Shown: piece by piece, positions 46,141 through 57,500 of the stretch
How the letters are laid out: each line of letters begins with the position of its first letter
Position numbering within the stretch: position 1 is the first letter of the stretch
Source: Rhynchonema sp. JSB1_4
Taxonomy: Eukaryota > Nematoda > Chromadorea > Monhysterida > Xyalidae
DNA: 64,000 bases
Assembly (NCBI GenBank): GCA_030248065.1
Contig: JASAMV010001721.1
Location: 124,001-188,000, forward strand
Reading direction: 5' to 3'
Program-made: the position numbers and the translations under genes
Notes under the pieces: model-generated
What the model saw: only the letters and a program-made list of their open reading frames with translations
Told to the model about the DNA's origin: nothing
Databases searched by the model: none

Positions 46141-46514
46141 TTTGTGTGCCTTGCTTTGTTTGTTGTCCCTTTGAACGCGGCTTGTCGTGTGGGCGGAGAT
46201 TGAGAACGTCGGCGAGAACAACGTTAATTTATGTTTTCCTATAATGGAGGATGAGAACCAGACATCTTGAACCTAGCACAAGACAAACATATGCCGTATT
46301 AAGCATAATTGCCGCTGTTAAAGTTAGAAAACACCGAAAACAAGCCATTTTAGGAGCATTATTAACAATGATTTTTTTTCGTTGGGGGGGGCCAAATGAA
46401 ACCCCCAATAATTGACCCCCCCATAAATAGAACCCCCCAAAATGACCCCAGTAAAAAAATAGACCCCCCCGGGTTCTATTTCCGACAATACGGTAAAGCT
46501 TCGGCACTCCTTAA

Positions 46515-47074
46515 AGGGGGCCTGCCGCTATTGTTTTTTGGGGTTTGGACCTCGGTTTTTTTAATATTAATCGTTAGTTGGCACTGAGATGAAGAACATT
46601 AACCTTCAAGAACTTCACCAAACTGACGTTTACCCACCGAAATCGATCAACCAACATGGCCGCACGGGAACAAATTATCCCAATATTGATGCACTATGTG
46701 TGCATGGAAATCAGGATTTCCAAAGCAAAATTCAAATCACAGAGGTGTGGTATAGGCGGCGCGTTACGGTAGGTTGACAAAACATTTGTTATTTACAAAA
46801 GAGCTAATGTTTTATCGGGCTACCGTAACCCGCCGCCTAATCACGCCCCAGTGATTTTGAATTTCTCTTGTCATTCCTGATCATCATGTGCAAAAGTGCA
46901 TCAATATCGGACAGTTTTGTTCCCGATAGACCATCCTAGCGGATCGATTTCGGTGGGTAATCGCCATTTTGGTGAAGTTCGTCAAAAAAAATGTTCTTCA
47001 TCTCGATGCCAACAAACGATGTAAGTGAAAAAACCGAGGTCGAAAACCAAAAAAACAATAGCGGCGGGGCCGCT
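46515..47074. mobile_element. piggyBac-like TTAA MITE
   Basis: 560 bp flanked by TTAA at 46511-46514 and 47075-47078. The ends AGGGGGCCTGCCGCTATTGT and ACAATAGCGGCGGGGCCGCT are inverted, and imperfect inverted similarity continues for ~220 bp on each side. No transposase. The uninterrupted site is visible in the opposite foldback arm near 48690. Confidence 0.88.
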
Positions 47075-47848
47075 TTAAATATACGGGACCTGGTAGAAAA
47101 ATGGCCAAAACCAATGGAAATGCCGTAAAAACTACTCCAGGGGTTTTCAGGGCCGCTGAAAACGATTTTGGCATCCATTACAAGCCTAAGGTTAAGCCTA
47201 AGAGCCTAAAACACCTAACATGCCTAAAACACCGCAAGGCCGCCAAGCAGCCTGGTGTGCCGCAGCTGATGCGTGCGTGGCTGAGCACAGAGCTCACACC
47301 TAGCGCGTGTGTTTCATACTGAAACAAGGACGCGCTGGCGGATTCACAATGTGTTTGCAGATTGCAGTGCAGTGTGCTAAAACGTTACAGCCTACGCCGT
47401 GTAAAACATGTGCTTGATTTGGCAAGAAGCTCTTGCGCCCCACCCCAACTCGGAATGTCGCCGGTTGAGCATTGCAGTTATTTTGTTGTAATTCAAAGGT
47501 TTTTCTGATTTATATCATGGTTGCTTTGGGGTGGCCCTGAAAAGGGCCGTTGGGTTAGGGTAAGTGGTCCGAAGACCAGGGTTTTCAAATTCAAATTTTA
47601 TCTGTAAGCTCACGCAAAGACCTTCAGGAGATCCGGCAAACACCTAAAAAAGAGACATATCAGTAAATAGCACACAAAATTATAATCATCAATGATCAAA
47701 CGACAAAACGCACCGGAGAGACCCAAAAACAGCAAACAACACAGCAACGGCAGGCGATAAATCAGCAACCGATGGCGAACACGAGATGATAACAGATGTC
47801 AACAAAATTGATGACGATCTGAAAGCAGCAACCCAGTGACTGAGGAGA

Positions 47849-48566
47849 TCAGTCAACGACGGCTGAAAATTTTGAGATAATGTGGCAAGAAACTACGTCT
47901 CGACCACGTGAGTTTAGTTTAGTTTTAAAGGCCGCAATTGAGGCAGCAGAGACGACGCCCTCTGGTAGCCTGTTCCAGAGGTCCACGACACGATAGGCCC
48001 AGTATCCGGACAAGTCCGCACCCGCGCCATGGACTCGACACAAACTGAGGGAGTGCCCTCGGGTTGGGCGGCCGGTGTCACGAGATGGAAAGAAGGATTC
48101 CTTGGTTACCCCAGTGGGAGTATTAACTAATTGGGTGGCGCCAGAAGTCTGGATAGTGTCCAAAAATAATTTTTCACCTTGGGAGGGTGCAGAAAGGAAG
48201 GGCCAGTTGATGTTTGGGAAATTTAGGTCGCCGAAAAGGATGCTGTGATCGCCCAGTTCAAAGATTTTCTCAAAGTGTGCAAGAAAATCTTTGAAAAGAG
48301 CGGAGTTTGAGGCCAGGTGATTTGGGGGGGCGATAAGTTTCAGTGAGGAGGATTAAATTTTGGGTGGGCAGGGAAATTTGAACAGAGAGAGTTTCGAATG
48401 TTTCATTGGTTTTTGACAGGGGTGGAAGGGCCTTTGATTTAAAAATTTTGGGCACCAGGATCGCGACACCACCACCTTTTTTATCAACCCGGTCTAAGTT
48501 TCGTTTCAAGCCAGTCAGTTCTTCACGGTCTTGCGGTGTTTTAGGCATGTTAGGTGTTTTAGGCAC
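47849..48566 (-). pseudogene. non-LTR retrotransposon (LINE) fragment: endonuclease joined to C-terminal tail
   Basis: Read on the minus strand. 48566-48270 shows KKGGGVAILV and YRPPKSP, hallmarks of the AP-type endonuclease domain of LINE ORF2. After a frame change near 48290, SILFGDLNFPNINWPF (the GDFN-like endonuclease motif) continues. Then PTRGHSLSL and VVDLWNRLPEGVVSAASI follow, which normally lie after the reverse transcriptase at the end of ORF2. The whole reverse transcriptase domain between them is missing. It ends at a TGA at 47849. It is a dead, internally deleted copy with one frameshift. Confidence 0.8.
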
Positions 48567-48719
48567 TTAGGCTTAAACTTAGGCCTGTAATGGATGCCAA
48601 AATCGTTTTCAGCGACCCTGAAAACCCCTGGAGGAGTTTTTACGGCATTTCCATTGGTTTTGGCAATTTTTCTACCAGGTCCCGTATATTTAAGGAGTGC
48701 CAAAGCTTTCACTTCTCTT

Positions 48720-49007
48720 CAGAGGTGGGAATCGGGTCGGGCCGAGGTTTCCGGCCCGAACGGTCGGGCCGGGGTGGCCGGCCCGAAAAGGCCCGACATC
48801 ATCGAATTTCAATAAAAAATCGTGATTTTTTAGGCTTAATTAGCCAAAATTTCTCGCCATTATGCAAATTAGTACCGTTGCTTCAAACTATCATCAGAAA
48901 AAGTCGGGCCGAAAAAATCGGGCCGGGCCGGGCCGACTTTTTCCCAAGTCGGGCCGGGCCGGGACGACCCCCGGACCTCGTCCGGCCCGATTCCCACCTC
49001 TGCTCTG
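48720..49007. mobile_element. hAT-like MITE with GTCGGGCC-rich arms
   Basis: 288 bp flanked by CTTCTCTT at 48712-48719 and 49008-49015. The left end is CAGAGGTGGGAATCGGG. The right end is CCCGATTCCCACCTCTG followed by CTCTG, a 5-bp repeat of the terminus. Arms are built from GGCCGGGCC-type units. Related GGCCCGGCCCGA sequence occurs at 51790-51860 in the LENG1 intron. Confidence 0.85.
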
Positions 49008-49161
49008 CTTCTCTTCTCCGAAAAGCTCTTTCCAAGGGAAACACAAAATGCGGGCATTGCAAAATGCGGTCATCCCCACAATAATACCCACCATAGTCCA
49101 ACTTAAAAGCGTGGACTATTCTAAGGTGCACAAACTGCATTAATGCGTGAAAGAAACATAC

Positions 49162-49460
49162 TAAAGGCAGTCTACGGGAGGTTGTCACTCAGCCCCCGAA
49201 TACCGTAACCCACCGTAATATTGATCTGCAAGGATCGTGTCTTGACCATTTTGTTTTTTATCTATGTTTTGCGTGTTAGCGCTAACACCAACCAACAATT
49301 CCAAGTTTTGGTGATCGACGCGCACGATGACAATTTCCAGCTTGCTGCCGCTAATACACGTGTCGATAAGCAGCGATCAGCATGGGTCTCGCAACGATCT
49401 CGTGTGCGGTGGGTTACGGTATTCGGGGGCTGAGTGACAACCTCCCGTAGACTGCCTTTA
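49162..49460. mobile_element. 299-bp palindromic TA-type MITE, copy A
   Basis: A perfect 54-bp inverted end starts TAAAGGCAGTCTACGGGAGG; TA at both ends fits a Tc1/mariner-type target. It has the same length and orientation as copy B. Confidence 0.88.
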
Positions 49461-50081
49461 TGTATATTCAGCAAGCCAAGCTTCTGACAAACTTTCAAGC
49501 AGCCTCAGTGAGAAACATGAAATCACACAACCCAACCACCAACCAATGTGGACATTCTAGTTCCCCAAGTGTGCTCGTGGGAACAGTGGTCGTTAATCAA
49601 AACGATGATGGCGGATCAGGGCCGAGTGCTGTGCTGAGTCTTGTTGTACTTTCATTGGATAGGTTAGTATTAGCACTTCTATCAAACAAAATGAAATCTG
49701 GACAATCTAGCGCACATCAGTACCTCTCCAGCCCACTAGATCTAATGTGTCTTGAGATCGAGGAACGGGGCACGGTTCGGTTGGTATGAAGACCCAACCG
49801 TCCTGTCCATCTGACCGTTCGCGAAAGTTTGGCCTGCTGCAATTTTTGGCCGATTTCGGTGATTGGATTGTTTTGAGCCTTGGATCAATCAGTTAACACG
49901 CCCTAAGGTTAGAAATGCCCTGGGCACGGTGCATGCACACGCTAGAGAAATCCCAAAAAGATACATTTTTGGTTGGGCCGTCGATCGGACGCTGCACATT
50001 TTTCCGCGGTTTCGGCGATTGGCGTACTAAGTTGCGGACAGATCGGTTAACACTGTCTAAGGTTTAAAAATACGCAACAAG

Positions 50082-50380
50082 TAAAGGCAGTCTACATGGG
50101 GTTGTCACTCAGCCCCCGAATACCGTAACCCACCGTAATTTTGATCTGCAAGGATCGTGGCGAGACCGTTTTGATTTTTATATATGTTTTGCGTGTTAGC
50201 GCCAACACCAACCAACAATTCCAAGTTTTGGTGATCGACGCGCATGATGACAATTTCCCTCTTGCTGCCGCTAATACACGTGTCGGTAAGCAGCGATCAG
50301 CATGGGTCTCGCAACGATCTCGCTTGCGGTGGGTTACGGTATTCGGGGGCTGAGTGACAACCTCCCGTAGACTGCCTTTA
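50082..50380. mobile_element. 299-bp palindromic TA-type MITE, copy B
   Basis: Same family as copy A, about 95% identical by eye. The left end differs (TAAAGGCAGTCTACATGGGG), so the terminal palindrome is slightly imperfect. Confidence 0.88.
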
Positions 50381-51133
50381 ACTTTGACACATACCTCTCT
50401 TCATAAGGTTGAAAACTGAGCTTCCTTTTCAACGATTTGTAAAAGTCATCAGGGCACCGAGCTCTTCCTCCACCCGACCATTCGCGTTCACCAGTGCCCA
50501 ACCTCTGGCCTCAGATTTATTAGCGCGTGCCAAACCATCAATCAAGTCTATTTCCATCCAACCAACGTGAGATGACTGAATGTGTTCCGGGTGGAGGGGT
50601 GCGTCTCAGGTAGGGTTGGGTGAAATAAGTGCACAGTTCGTCCATAATTTCAGAAAGGGGCTGCGACAGAAACTATTGTTTCAGTTCTTTCCACGATGTC
50701 TGAGGCACTGGACATGGGCAGAAGCGACTTCGTCGTAACTATGTTGTCCAAACTTTCTAAACCTTGCGAGCGGCGTAATCTCACTTGAACTGAACTTGAG
50801 ACATAACGAAATCACCGATAACGGGAACGGGTTGAGGTAAATGCACCGCCATTGCAGCATTTCTAAGCCCCAGGCAGCATCCGATGATCATAACGGAAAC
50901 AAAAACAGACCAGTCGTCGAAATCGCTAAAAAAATCAGCCCTAGCTACCCTTGTACACCCAGGCCAGACCCAACTGCCCCGAAACCCGGGGGCACAGGGG
51001 AACGTATGGCACTAATTAGTGCCTTTTTTCAGGCGCAGATCACGATCTCAGCTTAGCTGCTGTGCTGCACAACGAAAATCTGCGAACACAAAGCGAACGC
51101 AGGTTCCACGTCCACCCACGTCGCTAATTCGCC

Positions 51134-53694
51134 ATGAATATTCTGCCGAAAAAACGCTGGCACGTCCGCACTAAAGACAATGTGGCGCGCGTTCGTCGTG
51201 ACGAAAAGGAAGCGGCCGAGAAAGAAAAAGCCGAACAAGAGCGAGCCTTGTTGGCTGAGCAGGAGTTTCGCACGAATTTACTGCGTCAGAAAGCGGCCGA
51301 ACGTCGAATTCAGGGCGGATTGGCCCTTGGACAGACGAACGAAGCGCTGCAAAGCCAGCTGCCGACCAGTTTCGTGAGCTCGAGTGACAAATCTGAAGAT
51401 TTGGCTGCGAAGAATCAAACTAAAATTACGGACGAAACCGGCCATGTCAATTTCTTTGCTGATCTGGAAGAACAAGAGCGAACATTTGGCAAAAATAAAA
51501 CGCACGAAACCGAGGAAAAGGCCGAGAAAGAAGCATACGAACGTAAAATTGGCATCTTGAAATACCTGGGCGAAGGATCCGGGCAGTTGGAATCGGAGGC
51601 GAAGCCTTGGTACGCAACGTTGCCCACCGAACGTCGAAAATATGACTCCAGACAAGGTATGACATTGCAGAGAGTTACCGCGTGCTTTATCGCAAAAGTT
51701 GGGTGCACATTGTTGTTTGTGGCTGGAATCGGTGTAGTGGCAGGCCCATGTGTGGGACGTAAGAATGATGCGGGGTTGGGACCAGAACAGAGATTAGGTT
51801 CGGGCTCGGCCCGGCCCGACTGACCAAAACAAACTGCGGCCCGGCCCGATTTTGGGGTCAAAGGAACAAATCGCCCAAAAAGCCAAAATTTGCAACATTT
51901 TCTTGGGGAACCATGTTTGTGCTTTTGTGATTCGCTTTCTGTGGACCGAGTCCATTTGGGCCCCACAAGAAATGTGCATATGATCTGCGCGAAGCGCGAT
52001 TTTTTGGAGATTTTTGGTCCAAAACCTCCCCTGTGTGTTTTAGTGCGAAAAGATCGTGTTCGGGCCGTTTAGTTTTTCGGTTTTTTCAGGCTTTCAAAGT
52101 TTAGGCCTTCTTTAAGACAATTTTATAACATGGGCTGGGCTTGTGCCTTCGAGAAATTTTATTGCCATTTTGCACCGAAAACTTTTTTTCGTGGAAAAAT
52201 AAATGTTTAAAAATAAATTAAGCTGGTAATTTTTGCTTTAATTTTTTTTTCAAAAATTACCGGAGTCCGGCAAAAACTATCTTCTTTCGAAAAAAACGGT
52301 TTTTCCAAGGTGTAATAGTAAATTTGGGCGTTTTGTGTGGTCTGAGCCACATTTTACAGGCAAGGCACGAATGCCTTTCCTGCATCTATCAATTGCTACG
52401 CTTCGCAATGTAGTTCCTGGTCCGGCGGGGAATTCAGTGTGCCTCCGTACTTTTTCGGAGGGGAAGACCCAAATACTGGAAAATGTCACTTTTTGAGGCG
52501 GAAAATTTAATCTATTGTTGCCCCTTTTTGAAAAAAAAATCATAAAAAGTGTATTTTGGCGACTTCCAGTGATGTGGTTGGGGGGTATAGGGGGGTATTA
52601 CCCCCAACTGCTAGATAGCTTTCTTGCTCCAAAACCCATACCCCCAAACTGGCTAGCTAGCTTTCTTGCTCCGGTCACCAAGTAAAAAAGTGTTGATTTT
52701 AGTGCCAAAATGACCATTTTATGGGCCAAAATGGTCAAATTCGTTCAAATTTTCTCACACGTGCACAAAAATACGCATTTTAAGGCTTATTTTAGCATAA
52801 TTTCGACCAATTTTTATACCCCTGTTTTTGACTTCTGGACCAATACCCCCAAATCGGGGTACCTGGCTAGCTAGCAAGCTTTCTTGCGCCGGACCCCTCC
52901 AGCTAGCTAGCTTTCTTGCTCGGACCAACTACATCACTGGCGACTTCTGACAACGTTGGCCTAAAAATCACACATTTTAGGCGGAAAATGCTCATTTTTA
53001 GGCCTGAAAATGCATATTTTAGGAAAAAATTGGGGAAATTAGTGTACCCCGAGGAAAATTTGTGCACTAGTGTACCTTGGTCGGGGAAACTAGTGTACCT
53101 GAGGAGGGTTCCCCCTCCCCCCAGAAACCACACTGTTGCTGTGTATGCTTGGGCTCGTGTCGCCGAAAGCTTTCTTAGAAATAAATAATTGTGCTAGGAG
53201 GTGAAACAAGTTATATTTCTTGCAACGTGTGTCTTAATCCAGGCCTACCCGCTTTCGTGACCAAAAACCTGTCCACTCCATCGCGGTCAACTGCACAGCA
53301 ATCGAAAAACCAGAGCGCTGATGATGATGAAATTCGAATTGTCTGCGAATCGAAATCCGATCGGAAGCGAAAGCACGAGAAAAAGAAGAAGCACAAGAAA
53401 TCGAAACATAAAAAGACGAAGAAGCGCAAACGATCCAAATCAAGCAGCAGCGACTCGGATTCAAATTCGGAATCGGAAAGAAAGCCGATTGTGGTTTCGA
53501 GATCAGTAAATATCGACCAGTTGAGGGCTGAAAGGTTAGCCAGAGAGGCTAGTGAACGACTTAGAGCAGAACAATTATTGCGACGGGCCAGGGGTGAGGA
53601 GGACCGGCCTCTTCAGGCCAAGACTGAACCGAAACAAGTCAAACAGCGTTACAATTCGCAGTTCAATCCTGATTTTGCACGACAGAATCAGTGA
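51134..53694 (+). CDS. LENG1: LENG1 homologue (CIR N-terminal domain protein)
   Basis: Two exons, 51134-51656 and 53243-53694, phase 1, 324 residues. The N-terminus MNILPKKRWHVRTKDNVARV is the conserved CIR N-terminal domain shared with CBF1-interacting co-repressor and LENG1 proteins. It is followed by an Arg/Glu-rich coiled coil (DEKEAAEKEKAEQERALL) and a conserved KPWYATLP segment. Exon 2 encodes a Lys-rich then Ser-rich low-complexity tract (KKKHKKSKHKKTKKRKRSKS) and ends with RYNSQFNPDFARQ, matching the LENG1 C-terminus. LENG1-type proteins are nuclear and have been linked to spliceosomes; the exact role is not settled. The 1.6-kb intron holds a nested pair of hAT-like elements. Poly(A) signal AATAAA at 53812-53817. 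Confidence 0.93.
52406..53135. mobile_element. hAT-like element interrupted by another element
   Basis: The left end CAATGTAGTTCCTGG and right end CCAGAAACCACACTG match the element at 40023, as do internal AGTGTACCTTGGTC and GAAGACCCAAATNCNGGAAA. Without the insertion it would be ~350 bp. The duplication is unclear: TTGCTACG / TTGCTGTG nearby match 6 of 8. Confidence 0.8.
52567..52939. mobile_element. hAT-like MITE inserted in another hAT-like element
   Basis: 373 bp with ends CAGTGATGTGGTTGG and CCAACTACATCACTG, flanked by GCGACTTC at 52559-52566 and 52940-52947. The inside repeats AGCTAGCTTTCTTGCTCCGG-like units and ATACCCCC. It lies in the LENG1 intron. Confidence 0.92.
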
Positions 53695-53811
53695 CATTGT
53701 ATATTTTGTTTGATTTGATGGTGTCTGTATTTATGTTCTGGCTCTTGAAACTAGTTGGCTGCTGTTGCTCATTGGGGTTGAGTTCATGTTTATCCGTGAC
53801 CGACTGTACAA

Positions 53812-53817
53812 AATAAA
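53812..53817 (+). terminator. poly(A) signal of the LENG1 homologue
   Basis: AATAAA 118 bp after the stop codon. Confidence 0.65.
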
Positions 53818-54011
53818 ATGGTAAACTTCGTTCAGCCGACTAGGGATTTTAGAGTGGTTTGTCCTTCACGCTCATGATCAGCAACTGATGTGCTTGACTT
53901 TTCTGTACATCTGGATCCTTCAAATTTGACTTAAGAAGTTCATACAGTTTTAATTTTATCAAGTTTTATTCATGAAGCAAAACTCCACAATCAGAAATAA
54001 TCATTCACATC

Positions 54012-54206
54012 CAGGGTTTTTTTGCCACCAATGGTGGCTCATTTGGCCACTAAAATATTAAAATTGAATGAGCCACAAGATTTTGGCTAATGAGCCACTA
54101 GGCTTTCATTGAACCGGTTCCTCAACGAGAATGAGCCACTAAGTGAGCCACAAGATTTTGCCAAATGAGCCACCAATGGGCCACTGGCCCATTTTGAAAA
54201 ACCTTG
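54012..54206. mobile_element. hAT-like MITE, GAGCCAC units
   Basis: 195 bp with ends CAGGGTTTTTTTGCCACC and GAAAAACCTTG, flanked by TTCACATC at 54004-54011 and 54207-54214. The interior is made of TGAGCCAC / GTGGCTCA modules, including AGCCACAAGATTTTG twice. Confidence 0.9.
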
Positions 54207-54432
54207 TTCACATCTCAAAAACGAGATTCACTAGCGCTACAGTACAACAAAGGACAGTTGACAAAAGCATATTAACACATAAGTTCAACGTAACTGTATT
54301 AGGAATTCTAACACAACATCAAAAAAGGTGACCAGATCACAATAAAACTGCTAAGCTCGATTCTAATAAATAATATCATGGCCGGTATCAAACTTGGTGC
54401 TTGGTTCGATGTTAGCCACAGTTCAACATCAG

Positions 54433-54438
54433 TTTATT
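54433..54438 (-). terminator. possible poly(A) signal of the APCDD1 homologue
   Basis: AATAAA on the minus strand (TTTATT on plus), 125 bp past the stop codon. Confidence 0.5.
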
Positions 54439-54562
54439 GTATTTGCGCTTTACCACTGTCATTGGTCAAAATTTGGAGCAGCAAGTAAATCTCGCAGAAA
54501 GGCGAGCGAACCGATCACCAGGTTTGGTGTCAAAACTAGTCGACATACTGTATTTTCCATGG

Positions 54563-57500
54563 TCACCACCTGACCACATGCACGATCGCCACACTCACAA
54601 GTCCAATCATGATCCCAAATGCTCGTAGTGACATTGCAGCACTTGTCTGCCACAACATGTAAAGTCCGTGGTCAGTAATATCAACTGCGGTGGGCAGGTC
54701 TTGCTTGCCACCTTCCAATGAGACTACCAGTGTCATCTCCTCACATTTGCGCATGGCGCCCACTCGGAATGCGCTGGGCATCTTTGAGTACCGGTCCATA
54801 GTTGCCAGATCGCCGGTGTACAACAACAAAAGATGGTCGCTATCATTGGTAACATCCAGTCTGGCCAGGTCGTTGGCACGTGATGGCACGAGCAGTCCGA
54901 GTGCGTGACAGCCACCTGACTCACTAACGTCGACGTTCACGCCGATTGACCTGCAAGGATGAGCTGGTGTTTTGTCTTGGGGGTGATGTGACGGGATCAA
55001 GTTAGTGTCCGACTCCGTTCGTCCTTTTTTATGGTAAAACCGATACAGCGGCTGGACTGTTTATCAAAATCAAACAAGCTGTTTGTATTCAGTTCAAAGT
55101 CACAAACTGACCAGTTTGCATCTTTTGGGCCACAATTGTGCGCGTATCGGAAATTATCGGCCATGATGCGTGACTCAGGCATGATCTGCATTCCCTGAAT
55201 TTCGTAAGTGATTCGCTGTGTCGTGGGCAGACGACGGTTGGTCAGCATTTCGTGCGCTGTGTACAGGCCTCGAACTGGAAAAATGACAGTTACTATTGAA
55301 AATGGGGCAACTGGAATCTACCATCTTTGTAGTGATGGGACTTGATCCTGTGATGAACCTTCACGTTTCGACTTGTGCAATAAACGGCTGATTGGGAACC
55401 TAGCCTTTTTGAAGTTATTCATTGCAAAATGGGGTTGACGTTATTGGATGGTCACTTTGACGAATATACACTGTAGTAATTCTCTTGTAACAATCACCAA
55501 CCGGTCAAAGTGTATGACGGTTTTCGGCACAGTGGATCGTTGTAGAAGCGATGCCTGAGCACCCACAAGCCGGCGTCGGCCAAATAAGACATCTGACGGT
55601 GCACGTACCTGGGAAATAATAATCAAAATTTTGACCAATGTTTGGAATTCGGTATCTGTTCACTGCAAAAAAGAGAGTCACTCACAAAGAGACTCAACGG
55701 AAGGTCAGTGACCAATTAAAAAAAGACAACAATTGGTGGCCCGTTTCGTTCTGTTTTCACGCAGACGGACGATGCGCCGGGCCATCTGTGCACCAAATGG
55801 CCACGTGACCCTCAATAACCCAACCAGTGCACTTACATTCCATGAATGTGCGATTCACACGTGGTCGATATCCAATCGCCATTCAGATGCAATGCCGGTC
55901 GCGGTGCATGACCCACAGCTGGTCGTGACTTGCGCATCATCGGTGGTCGGACCTCGTCAGCCGCGTTCACTTGGTCGCAAACGACGCAGTCGAATGACTG
56001 AAATGTTGGCCTTATTTGTGACTATGTACATAGTCCGCACTCAGTTTATACCTGTACTGACCTGCCATGGGACCCCGCATTTTCGATGTGTCGGTTACTG
56101 GCAGGCAAATTCACCACAGAGGGACACAAAAGAAGGTCGATGGTATTGTGTTCAGGTAATTTATTTACTGACCTATGGCGAATTCGCAGCGTAGTCGATT
56201 ATGTCAGCATCGTTTCGCCAACACAAACCTATAACCTCCCAAAAATAAAGAGTACTGCATCAATACCTTGAGCACATTCCTCAACGGCGGCATGAAATGT
56301 GTGGGTGAACGTTCGGCGTTCAATTCGATGTCCCATAGAACGATGCCAAGATGCAGTTCGCGCACAAAGTAGTCGCCGTGGGATGACCTGTAAAGATCTG
56401 TGAATTATTGTTGTCCAATTTCGGAGTTGGACATGGGGCTCATACAGGTTTTTCGAGTGGATTCTTTACACTTCAAAGCGGTGTTGCTCAACCTGTGATC
56501 CTTGGTATGCTCAAAGGTGTCACATTGCATGACCTGAACACATTTATGCCCGAACCTCCTTTCATCCTGTCGAATCAACTGAAATCCACCGACGGAAAAG
56601 TTGACCGAATGAGCACAATCGATTTCGTCTGTTTCATCATCAGCCAATCCAACTTTGCGACGTGACTCGATTGAACGACGACTTTGGTGCACCGTCACCT
56701 GCACATTTCAAACTCGGTGATCGGTTTAGGTAGCTGTGCACCATGTGTTTCTCTATATCATGCCCCCACTTGGTTAGGTGCAGGTACCTACCCCAGCATA
56801 ATTCAGCTCGTTGTGTCACATCAACTATTGCCATGTGAACACATATATGCACACCATCTTGTCTCACCAGGGACCGGTCGATATTAGTTTCCTATCGCCC
56901 AACGTGCTCAGGCACAACCAACACCATCATGAGACCAACCAATCTGTAGGGCAACAGATCTGGCCACGGGAATGTCTTGTCATTCTCCACCCTGCACGTG
57001 CGACGCAGTGATTCGGTCAACTTTTTTGCAGCGTGACGGGTGTATGGAATGATCTCAACGCGCTCCAGTGTTGCGCTGAAAATGGCAGTATGATGATGTT
57101 GTGTGAATAAGGCAACTTGATCGATGCCATTGTTAGTGAATAGATCGGCTGCTTTGCAGTATTTGCCTTTTGGATCAGGGATGTGTTTTGACATTGACTG
57201 CGAATGTTGCAATTTTGAACAGCATTAAAAGGGATTGACTATACAAATGAGTTGCTCGTGTACTGTGACATATTCGGAAATTGTGCACCTCAAACTCCGA
57301 TCAACAAGTTAGACAATCAAATGTTCTAAAATCTCAACGAAAGGCCCCGGGGGATGCAAAACCAGCTCGTTGTGTTTTTTGCTGTCATGTGGTGACCATT
57401 TTGCATTCACACAGACGATGACCCTGGCAACTCAGAAAACTCCCATGGCCACCCGAGCACTCACCCGGTCTCAGTCGCTCCCGGCACATTAAGTGATTTG

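Larger units (their letters stand above)
46494..48711. repeat. large foldback with LINE fragment between its arms
   Basis: Left arm about 46494-46514 plus 47075-47245; right arm about 48535-48711. They pair over ~190 bp, reading for example GGCACTCCTTAAATATACGG on both once the inner insertion is removed. The ~1.3 kb between the arms carries the LINE fragment. End points are approximate. Confidence 0.75.
46141..51133. other. 5-kb intergenic repeat cluster between divergent genes
   Basis: Between the starts of seryl-tRNA synthetase (minus) and the LENG1 homologue (plus). Apart from the elements listed separately, no host gene was found. Single-copy sequence is limited to pieces around 47250-47840, 49470-50080 and 50390-51130. 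Confidence 0.6.
53695..54562. other. intergenic between convergent genes
   Basis: 3' ends of the LENG1 homologue (plus) and APCDD1 homologue (minus), with one hAT-like MITE between them. No gene. Confidence 0.6.

Noticed and set aside
49162..50380. CRISPR-like spaced repeats
   Set aside because: Only two long palindromic copies in a eukaryotic intergenic region; no array.
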